The notes beneath the pieces were generated by a model. The model was given only the letters and a program-made list of their open reading frames with translations, was not told the DNA's origin and did no database searches. This document shows, one piece after another, positions 55,238 through 64,000 of a stretch of 64,000 bases of DNA. How positions within the stretch are numbered: position 1 is the stretch's first letter; every line of letters starts with the position of its first letter. The position numbers were made by a program, and so were the translations under genes. Source of the DNA: Luzula sylvatica (Eukaryota > Streptophyta > Magnoliopsida > Poales > Juncaceae); assembly GCA_946800325.1 (NCBI GenBank), contig OX326957.1, positions 13,773,591 through 13,837,590 of the forward strand, written 5' to 3'.

Positions 55238-56790
55238 TATATATATATTTTTGTTCAAATAACTTTATAATTAAATTTTCAAAACTTAAGAAACGAAAAC
55301 GTATGAAAACATAATAATTTATTAAATCATAAACATTTATCAAATACTATTGTTATTACTAAAGATGTAAATTTCTAAATTCCATACGAAGCTAAACAAA
55401 TATTAGTTACTCTTTTGCTTCATGTGATGTTATTTTTAACTATCAAATGTAATATTACGTATCATTTTGTTTGTCTTTTTGATTAATGAAAATGAATTAG
55501 TACATATATTAATGGTGTGCGGTGACTACATATGTCGTATGGTTTAAAGTCATTATATGTGTCGTATGATTTAACTATTGTGATGCGATATTTGTTGATA
55601 TGATTTTTCTTAAACTCGCGATATCTCGTATATTATAATACACTACCATAATATATGTATTACTATTTGATTTATAAAATGAGCTGTCGAGAAAAAGAAA
55701 AAGAAAAAGAAAATGGCACATCATATGAGTATATATAAATCAGTTATACACATAAAATATATGATTAGTTGAGATACCAATTTGGTTTACATGGTAACAA
55801 TTTTTGCTTTTACGGAAATAGAACAAAAAAAGAATAGGCCATGTAATTCTTCTTTACATAGATGAGTTCTTTAATACATTGATGAGTTCTGAAAGTATTA
55901 TAATGTGAAATAATTGTATTTGATATGGTATTGTGATTATCATCACAAAAATCAATACTTCATACTAAAATGAAAAACTTAAACATCAAACTTGATTATC
56001 TGAATTAGTTTCAACATCCCACACTTCTATAATCATACTATCTCTTTTATGTTTCCCAGGGCACATAATACATTGAATTAATCTAAATTCTCAATTTACA
56101 CACGAAATATAATAATTCATGAAAAAAAAAATGTTAGCATGTTATACATTATATACTCTTTAATCATAAATTAATATTATAAAAGAAAGAAATCGTATCT
56201 GAGATAGTATTTCTATTGACAAGCCATGTGCATTGCAAAGAAGTAAACCTAAACATTCTAATTATTGCATTAAAATCATAAAGTTATACTTTCATCTAAA
56301 AGTCATATTCATTGTTTCCATTACAATCTTTCAAGGTACAAACTGAATTCTGAAGATAAATAGTACTGCTTCTTCGACCTAATAAGTAAAGGAACTTCAA
56401 GTCACATGCATGTATTAATTAGCAGTAGTTTTATTTCTAGAAAATGCAGGGTCTTTTTTTTTGTCCACAAATAACTATATATTGAGAAATATTGCAAATA
56501 ATTATATACAAAATATCCAAGATTATTTTGTATTAACTAACATAGAAAATATATCATGTACCCGATTGCACGGAATATGTTAAATCATTATGGATTAATG
56601 TATATATTGAAGTATTTCTAAAAAAATGTATAGATTGAAGTGAAGTATATAATTTTTGAACTTCCTCGGAGAAAAAAAATTCTAACATGCACACATTTTA
56701 GCACAAACAGAAAAACTAGTGATAAAATTTAGCAGTTAGTATTTAGTTTCTTGTACTTATTTATTATTTGTTTAGACAAATATTATATTT

Positions 56791-57490
56791 AGAGAAAAGT
56801 CTAAATTTAATCCCTCTTGGTACATTTTTGGTCCCACAATTTTTACATGATACATTTTTAACTCTCGATTATTATGTTGATTCGCATATAGTTCTTCGAT
56901 CCGTTAAATGGTCATGTATCCGTTAACTTGACATGTAATGAATTACATGTCAGATTTTCTACGACATAAGTAATGATGTGATATTTAAAATATATATTTT
57001 GATATTTAATAAAAAAAATTAGATCTATATTCTATTGTCATAAACTCTAATATTCAATAATACAAATGCATATTCTAAAACATTATCATTCTCAAAATAT
57101 CATGTAATTGATTATATGACGAAATATTTTCCGTGTCATTTTCATATATTAGAATTAATAAATCCGGATACTTTAGATTATTGAACTTGTTAAAAAGTTG
57201 GTTTTTGCATTATTAAATATTTGAGTTTTCAACATTAGAGTTTATGACAATAGAATATTGATTTTTCTTTTCTTTTAAGTATATCAAAAAATATATTTGA
57301 AATGCCGCATCATTACTTATGAGGTAGAATATATGACATGTCACCGATTACATGCGAAATTAAGAGACATAAATTTTTAACGGATGAAAAAATTATATAC
57401 GAATCAACATAATAATTAAGAGCTTAAAAATATATCAAGTAAAAGATGAAGTACAAAAAAAATGCTACGAAACAAATTTAAATTTTTCTC
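56791..57490. mobile_element. Fold-back element, arms about 240-270 bp
   Basis: 56792-57060 is an inverted match to about 57225-57490. Paired phrases include ATTATTATGTTGATTCG with CGAATCAACATAATAATTA, AAGTAATGATG with CATCATTACTT, and TTCTATTGTCATAAACTCTA with TTAGAGTTTATGACAATAGA. The ends read GAGAAAAGTCTAAATTT and AAATTTAAATTTTTCTC. A loop of about 165 bases remains. Candidate 9-bp flanks match only 7 of 9. Long inverted ends and no genes fit a Mutator-derived or fold-back transposon. Confidence 0.75.
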
Positions 57491-57640
57491 TTTTATTTGT
57501 ATAATAAAACCTTCACGTGTATCAAACATAGAATAATATTTTATTTATAACAATATTGAATAGTAAGTAGTAAATTTACGAAATCAAATATTCTAGTCTT
57601 ACTTCACATTAGAATACAGTACAGGGGACCTTGCAATTTT

Positions 57641-58299
57641 CTTAAAATATATCATGCACCTTATACGTAGTTGCACATAATAAATTAGACTTATATGTCC
57701 AATGATGATTATTAAATGCATATATGATAGTTATGTTAATTTAATTTTTCGAGTTTACTAATATTGCACTTTATTTTGCAGTGGGCCCATTTTCCGCATA
57801 TCCACTTTGGTTTAACTCTTGATAATAGCAACAAGAAATTAAAGCTTGATGAAAATGTCTCGACTCCTCAAAAAGTTCAAGATTTCTATTGATAAATTCA
57901 AAACTTTATACATGTAATTTGTATTTGAAATATGAACTTTGTTTAGCAACTGAAGTATCAATTAATCATCTAAAATCAAGATACATTTTGCTTATTTAAT
58001 TGGTTTCAAAATTTTGGATTCTTATATTTGTAGAAAATGTATGAATGCTGATAATTAATTAACATATCAGCTTATTAATATAGGAATGCTTGTGTTTATT
58101 TTATTTCATGTCATCACTAATTGAATAGTTTATATATTTGGCTATTTATGCATATAAGAGTTTTCAAAATCATTACAGAATGGAATTACATGAAAAATAA
58201 TATATTTTTTTGAAAAGAATCTTGACCCTTTATGCACTTTGATGGAGAGAATTAATGAATGAACTATCAGCATCAAGTCTATTGGGATTTTGTATTCGA
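57641..58299. other. No gene seen
   Basis: AT-rich sequence between the inverted-repeat arm and the next Helitron end. Nothing recognised. Confidence 0.35.
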
Positions 58300-59445
58300 C
58301 TAGGAGAATACCCGCGCTTCGCGGCGGTTTTGTTTCATTTGTTTTACCATACACATAACATATAGTTATGATTTTTCGGGATCAAATATAAAACTTTATG
58401 AAAATAAATATCATATGGATTAAGAAAGTTTGATGATGACAAAATTATTATATTATTTTTGAATATGACACATTGCGAAATATTTTTTTGTATTTTGATG
58501 CAACAAATACAAAAAATTATAAATGTCACTATAAAATAATAAAACAACATGCGTTGACATAAACAAAAATCAAAATCATATGATAATTTAAATTTTCATA
58601 TCTAAAATTAAGAAATAACATTGTAAAAGTTAAAAAAAAATATTTGTGTCTGATAAATTTTATGTTTCATGTTTATTATTGAAAAATATTATATAAGTTA
58701 AAGAAATAATTTGTGTTTAGTAAATAAATATATTTCATTATTTTTTTTACAGATTAATATGAAACAATTTTAAGTAAATATACAACATAATTGTTTTAAA
58801 AATAATAATAATAATAGGATGTGCAATTTTTTTTAAACTTTAGTCTCTTAGTCTCTCCCCTTTAATGTCTTCTTGTCTTTTTTTTTTAAATCTCTCTGTC
58901 GCAAAGCTGTTCAAGAGACCTACTCCACACAAAATTGATGATTCTCTCCAATGTTTGTGGAATTTGGCAGTGATATTTGCGAAATACAACAATCTCAAGT
59001 AAGATATTCAAAATTTGTTGCTCTATTGTCATTTATTTCACTAACCCAAGCTTTTTTCGTTTTTGAATTCATAAATTATCAATCAGTTATTGATAATAAT
59101 TTTTTTGTAATTATAGCAAAATGCAATCGTTGGACAATGGTTCTTCTAACCCCCAGTGGTGGTTCTACCTTGAGCGGGCTTCTCGACTCAACTCCGCTTT
59201 GGAATTATGTTACGAAATTTTGTGAAATATATAGTTTTGATATTTTGATGTAAGAATGAACTACTTAATTTTGTAATTTGGATTTGATTATGACATTATG
59301 TTGTATGTGCAAGTCAAAACAAATTGGCTGATTATATGAATTATTTCAAAATTGTTGTTTTGATATTTAATAACTAATATAATTTATAAATACTCCATTT
59401 GATTAAATGATTAATGATATTAAAATAATACAAATATATATATAT
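58300..59445 (-). mobile_element. Helitron D (type II), 3' end at 58300; 5' end unresolved
   Basis: On the minus strand: hairpin CCGCG-AAG-CGCGG (58312-58324, perfect), then CTAG (58300-58303) and T. It belongs to the same family as the ends at 47222 and 51903. The right limit given is only the start of the next recognised repeat. The body contains a T-rich region and a short gene-like piece (59121-59225) on the other strand. No Rep/helicase. Confidence 0.6.
59121..59225 (+). other. Candidate 34-codon open frame with exon-like setting
   Basis: Starting at an ATG four bases after an acceptor-like TAATTATAG, it reads MQSLDNGSSNPQWWFYLERA, then SRLNSALELCYEIL and a stop. The composition (two Trp, balanced polar and acidic residues) is unusual for random AT-rich DNA. 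A longer overlapping frame at 58951-59253 (100 codons) is in another phase. No family recognised; it may be the last exon of a captured gene. Confidence 0.25.
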
Positions 59446-59960
59446 ATACCGTACTAGTGTACTGCATCCAATCATACTGATATATTATTTTCAAAAATCA
59501 ATGTATCATATTTTATAAATCAACTTTGCATTCTCCGGTGATGTACAATAATGATATGATACTTACTTTGAAACTTCTCACCAAAACCAAACAAGTAAGA
59601 AATCTCTCTAAGTTATATATGGTGTCCATAAAAGTCACTCCAGTATTTTTGATATTGTACTCGAGAACGATTAATTGAAGTAATTTTCATGTTCAATTGA
59701 CGATCGATTGACGTGTTAAATTGAATTAACATGCCAAATAACATGTACATTAATACCATATTAACTCGAATTAGCGTGCCAATTTACATATAATTATCGT
59801 CAATTGGAGTGTTAATCAGTGCAATTAACCAATCCTTGAGTGTCAATCAGTGCAAAAGGTACAATAAAAAACTTTCGTGCATATTTCATATATCATTTTT
59901 TTAATAAGATTGACAAACATGATAATTATAATTTATCATTTGAAACTTTATTAATAATTA
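59446..59960 (-). repeat. Repeat X, uninterrupted inverted copy
   Basis: On the minus strand it runs from the TTGACACTCAAGGATTGGTTAA-type region through CTTACTTGTTTGGTTTTGG, AAGTAAGTATCATATCATTA, GAATGCAAAGTTGATT and ATATCAGTATGATTGGATGC. It is intact where Helitron A sits in the 23-kb and 46-kb copies and where hAT element 2 sits at 16 kb. It joins the two ends of repeat X that are separated elsewhere. Confidence 0.75.
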
Positions 59961-60434
59961 TTAATTATTAATTATATATGTGAAAATTGTGTAAATTGGA
60001 TGTAGTTTATCATGCTCGAACATATCATAAATATATAAATTAATATATAATTAACATAACAATATTAGATTGATTTATTATTAATAATATAGTTATTACT
60101 TGAGACCTGATGTTTTATCCGTTAACCTAGACAAGCGTAGGAGATAATGTGGGCTTTGGGCTCAGTTTTTCAAACTCTCTTTTCTTATGCAAAAATGGGT
60201 AAAGCATACTTAAATATAGAATAGAAAAAGAATTGATGATTGAAAATTTAAAAGACTAAATATGATGATGAAAATTTACTTCCATAATATGCAGTAGTGA
60301 TGAATCTCAGTACACATAAAATTATAACACAATAAAGTTATGCATAAAGCAAAAACATCCTCAATCGAAACAAAATAACACAAAAAAGTTATGTGCATTT
60401 GGGAAATGCATAAAAAGAAACAAAAAATAGCAAA
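59961..60434 (-). other. 3' flank of gene-family copy 6
   Basis: About 60180-60434 (TTTATGCAT..CCCAAATGCACATAAC on the minus strand) matches the 3' flanks of copies C and 4. The remainder is AT-rich. It may hold the gene's 3' UTR; no poly(A) signal stands out among many AATAAA-like words. Confidence 0.4.
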
Positions 60435-61588
60435 AATTCCTCAAATTGATCGATCTGCGCGATCTGAGAAGTTATTTGCATTTGGCTGGAGAGCGTTCAC
60501 CAGGCCTTGGTCCTGCAAGCGTACTGGACACCGAGCATAAAGATGGCCCTCTTTGAGGCAGTGAAAACTAGTCGCCCTTTTTTTTGTTGCGACTCCGTGA
60601 TTTGTGCCTGCGATCCGGGTCCGGTGGTAAAACGGAAGTGAATTCAGGATGCGGGCCCGGTGAAACTAGCTCAGTTGGATCGCCCTTCCTTGCTTCACTC
60701 GTCTGAGTTTAAAATCAAATAAAAAAACCTTAGTTCATTATATTCCAATCATTAGGCATTTAAAATAAAAAATAAATAAACTTATAAAATATACCTCAGC
60801 ACCAGTCTCCACTTCCTGTGAATTACTCGCCAGCTTCATCTTTGGTGCCTCCACGATAGGCTCTGCCGTCTTGACAGGCTGTGCTGCCTCCACGACCGGT
60901 TCTGCAGTCTTGACAGGCTGTGCTGCCTTGACCGGCTCTGTCGTCTTGACCTGCTCTGCCATCTTGACCGGCTCTGCCGTCTTGACCGGCTCTGCCATCT
61001 TGACCGGCTCTGCCACCTTGACCGGCTCTGCCACCTTGACCGGCTCTTCCGTCTTGACCGACTCTGCCAGGACAAGGGGCTCTGCCACGACAAGAGGATC
61101 GGCCGCCTCGACGACGGGATCTGCCACCTTGACCGGTATAAAAAAGAGAGAGAGTTATTATTTGATGAATAAAAAAAAACGCACAAATAACTGAAATTTT
61201 ACCTTACAAAGTACATCAATATCGCATGAGGAAGCTATACTGTCATATTTGATCTTGACGGTCAAGCCCCGATCCAACTCAGTCTTGATATTTTTAATTA
61301 CAATACTGGATCCTGAGAGGCACTTCTGGACCGTCACGGTCAATTGTGCAGGCTTCACCGAAACCTTGATGGGCTGTGTCTCGAAGACGGGCTCTGCCGA
61401 CAGCTTGATGGGCTCTGAAGCCACCTTGATGGCCTGTGCGGCTGTGCCTCGACGACGGGCTCTGCAGCCACCTTGACGGGCTCTGCAGCCGCCTTGACCG
61501 GTTCTGCCGCCTTGGTCGGCTCTACAGCCGCTTTGACCAGCTCTGCCGCCTTGGTCGGCTCTGCAGACACCTTGGTCGGCTCTGCAGC

Positions 61589-62632
61589 TGAAGGAAATAC
61601 AGTTTCAGGATCAACCGTAAAAGTGTACACAAGGATAAACGAATGTAGGCGTACATTCGTGGTCATATCTTTCGGTAAGAAAATCCAATTTGAATGGTTC
61701 AAATTGGGTTAGATAGATAATAAGATTATCTACAACCTTCATGTAGAAATATATTTCATATGAACGAAGTATCAGTGTCGTTTCTATGAAATACCGAAAG
61801 GATGCAACAGTATGACATACAGTTAGTAAAACAGTCATAACTTTTCCATACGAACTCCAATTGGGCCAGACCAAATTGGGTCGTGTATATAATAAGATTA
61901 TCTACAATTTTCGTGTTGGTTGATTTTCTGTCAGAGGAATTTACCAATTTCGTATGGACAGAATACTGGACAGATTCATGCAACTTTCTGTGTGAAAGAG
62001 TGTATATTGGATATACATGTCTTTTGGTCAATCCTAATCATATGTGATATAAATAGGATGTTTTTCTCTCTCTCTCTGGTCAATCCAGATGTGAATTCAT
62101 TCAGAATATTCAGAATATTCCAGAAATATTGAGAGACATCTTTCTATTGAGTGAAATGGTGTAAAAAGAGGAGAACCGAGAAAAACAGTTTTTTCGGAGA
62201 AGAGAATCAAACGATCAAGCAAGTTCGCCGGTGCATCGTCTAGGCAGGTGCATCCGCGACCGACGAACTCCGACTCGCGGTGGATACAAGTAGAGGAGCG
62301 ACACTTGTGGCTCTTCGATTGTGATCAACTCGAGGGAGAGAAAGAACGGTCAAAGACGGTGGAAGCGCTTGGACGTGGAACGCACGGAGACAACCGGAGG
62401 AGCGTCAAGACGGTGGAAGACGTGTGGTATGGGACGCACGTGCTAGTCACCAACGTGACCAGAGAAAGAAGGAAGAGCGATCAACCCTTCGTGCATGATC
62501 AATTTCACGCTGGTAATCGTCTATCCTACTTTGCATCGTACCCTCGAAGTCATGGCGTGATCTTGGATTTAGGGAACCGGACCAGGCCTTCATATCCGCT
62601 GCGCGGGCCCGGGATCGGGTGAATTCCCAACA
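61589..62632 (-). mobile_element. Solo LTR, 1,044 bp, in exon 3 of copy 6
   Basis: On the minus strand it starts TGTTGGGAATTCACCC and ends TATTTCCTTCA, with TG...CA ends and the 5-bp TSD GCAGC at 61584-61588 and 62633-62637. Removing it with one TSD gives exactly the sequence of copy B at about 27125-27143. The parent is an LTR retrotransposon, probably Copia, judging only by the TGTTGGGAA start. A CT-rich patch lies at 62064-62078. The frame at 62248-62622 is within the LTR and unsupported. Confidence 0.9.
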
Positions 62633-62994
62633 GCAGCAGCCTTGATCGTCTCTGCAGCCGCATTTAATCACAGGTAGGAAATAGAAAATCAGATCGAAAC
62701 CTGAATATTATCGGAAAAAAATTAAATAAAAAAGTTATACCTTTTTTTCGCAGATCAGCTTAACGGGACGGCGCTTAATGCGGAGGAACAGCCTCGTGGG
62801 GGTGCGGCTGCTGACCGGTGCACAATCCGATTGATCGAGCGTTGCATGGTGCACCGCTTTCTCCATCAAAGTATCATGCACTGATTCATCGAGCGGTGCA
62901 CGGTGCGGGGAGAAACTGGTGCCAGTGTCACCCTCTTGCTGAGAGACATTACAAAAAGGAAAAACAGAACAATCAAAAAATAAATCAAACCATC

Positions 62995-62996
<2 letters not shown>

Positions 62997-63090
<94 letters not shown>
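62997..63090. repeat. (GA)47 microsatellite in copy 6
   Basis: Ninety-four bases of GA (CT on the coding strand), the longest in the window. It lies in what is intron 1 in copy B and has replaced the donor. The SLSLSL-type frames on the minus strand come from it. Confidence 0.92.
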
Positions 63091-63093
<3 letters not shown>

Positions 63094-63342
63094 ACACGGG
63101 ACTGGAATTCCATCACCCTCCTCGTCAGAGAAAGAAGCCAGAGAAGGACACGGAGCATTGGGAATTCCATCACCCTCATCGTCAGAGAAACCTACGATTG
63201 AAGGCCACGGCCACGGGATGTATGCATCACTCTCATCATGACCTTCATTAATTTGTTGTTTTGATTTTCTAAAACAGTTTAAAAAATTACTGTGAGTAAT
63301 TTTTTCGATCCAAGATCGATGAGGCCGTGCTCGTCTGCTCAT

Positions 63343-64000
63343 ATTGAATTGATGTTAAAGAAACAAAACAAGTATACAATTCAGTTTATAGAGGTGGATA
63401 TATTTTTATTTATTAGCTAAAATTAGATAGAGAGAAATAAGGAGTGGATGGTCCAAATTGGTTTTCAAAACAGAACGACCTAAATAGATTTTCAAAAAAA
63501 CTATATACATATATTATTTGCAAAAATAATTCCATTAATTATTTATGTACTGCTTAAAAATGTATCAATTGTCATGACACCCTAATCCCTATACTACCAC
63601 TTGAATACGCTAAAATTGTAATTAGAAGTTATATTTTTGTCAACATGACAATAGTAGTTAAAATGAGAAGAATAGAAAAAAAAAAAAAACACACTAATGT
63701 ATGAGGAGATATTCTTTTGGTGGATCTAAAAGAATCATGTTTGATTTGACGGATCTAAAAGGATTCCCAAGCAACAAGGCTGAGAGAACACAATTTCGGG
63801 AAATACCATTTTTTTCATGTTTGAACTTTGTTTCATGAACAGGAATCAATGTTGCAAATGGATTTTTGTGTTTTGATAAAATTTCAAATAAAACAGCAAT
63901 AATATATAAATTAAACTAGCAAAATGGCCACTAAATGTCAAGTGGAGAGGAAAGGGACCCGCCGAATTGAGGTGGCATCGGTCGGATGGAGAAAGATCTG
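63343..64000. other. No gene recognised
   Basis: Upstream flank of copy 6 on its strand and AT-rich sequence beyond. No termini or frames. Confidence 0.35.

Larger units (their letters stand above)
53730..57640 (-). repeat. Right arm of the large inverted repeat (blocks R', Q', P', S')
   Basis: Read on the minus strand from 57640 it carries GGTCCCCTGTACTGTATTC, block S (56360-56160), the empty LINE target (55907-55890), block P (55650-54990), block Q (54870-54520), block R (54470-53840), GGGGTTCTTTATAGGAAAA and the ACACATGATGC segment down to 53730. Same order as the left arm at 31250-41660. It carries its own insertions: a MITE, a SINE-like insert and a fold-back element. Confidence 0.7.
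60435..63342 (-). pseudogene. Acidic/CCHC gene family, copy 6: most complete, interrupted by a solo LTR
   Basis: Exon 1 starts at 63342 (MSRRARPHRSWIEKITHSNF) with WPWPSIVGFSDDEGDGIPNA and a second acidic repeat. Its donor is replaced by a 94-bp (GA)n tract. Exon 2 is 62938-62741 (66 codons, RLFLRIKRRPVKLICEKK). Exon 3 starts near 62649, is split by the LTR at 61589-62632, continues as EPTKAAEPVKAAAEPVKVAA and ends IDVLCK at 61203. Exon 4, about 61127-60795, has many VKTAEP units. Intron 4 is 60703-60794. Exon 5 starts at 60702 (TSEARKGDPTE). A stop precedes the knuckle, which reads FHCLKEGHLYARC in another frame with its first Cys changed to Ser. No longer functional. Role unknown; the knuckle suggests nucleic-acid binding. 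Confidence 0.72.

Noticed and set aside
62248..62622. 124-codon frame with Arg/Asp-rich composition
   Set aside because: It lies wholly inside the solo LTR and has no known domain. LTRs often carry GC-richer leader sequence with chance frames.
62866..63342. 158-codon frame with a long SLSLSL run
   Set aside because: Only the first part is exon 1. The SL run is the (GA)n tract that corresponds to intron 1 in copy B, and the rest reads through intron into exon 2 in the wrong phase.

Overview
The window is AT-rich nuclear DNA from a flowering plant, most likely a eudicot. This rests on the element content (Ty1/copia with a tRNA-iMet-type primer site, plant L1-type LINE with a zf-RVT tail, Helitrons ending in hairpin-CTAG, non-autonomous hAT elements, Mutator-like elements) and on short AT-rich GT-AG introns of about 90-98 nt. 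I cannot name the species. I see no intact single-copy host gene: nearly everything recognisable is mobile DNA or fragments of multicopy sequences, nested several layers deep. Most boundaries below were set by eye from target-site duplications (TSDs) and from empty sites in other copies inside the same window.

Layout, left half. 1-1.7 kb: interspersed repeats and a Helitron 3' end. 2.3-3.6 kb: AT-rich repeated blocks. 5.6-13.5 kb: a Mutator-like element with about 120-bp inverted ends and gene-like exons, split by a young 5,014-bp Ty1/copia element on the minus strand (LTRs differ at one of 202 positions; pol has one frameshift). 14.2-19.6 kb: four non-autonomous hAT insertions with 8-bp TSDs and GC-rich subterminal motifs. 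19.7-21.6 kb: gene-like exons duplicated in tandem and a 103-bp tandem array. 21.8-28.6 kb: three fragments of an unrecognised intron-bearing gene family, mixed with Helitrons.

Layout, right half. 31.25-41.66 kb and 53.73-57.64 kb are the two arms of a large inverted repeat. The left arm carries a 5'-truncated LINE with an 804-residue open frame, a MITE and a 3.3-kb Helitron full of internal duplications. The right arm carries a different MITE, a SINE-like insert and a fold-back element. Between the arms lie a third copy of the same blocks, more pieces of the gene family, a second copy of a Helitron, and a 4.7-kb interval bounded by two outward-facing Helitron 3' ends and holding a tandem array. 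59.1-63.4 kb holds the most complete gene-family copy, interrupted by a 1,044-bp solo LTR with a 5-bp TSD.

The most unusual content is that gene family (at least seven pieces). Its parts in order are a short acidic N-terminal exon, an exon rich in basic residues, exons built of Ala-Glu-Pro-Val-Lys repeats, and a last exon with a CCHC zinc knuckle. Introns are at the same places in different copies, so copying was DNA-based. All copies seen are broken, but together they define a gene model that I could not assign to a known family.
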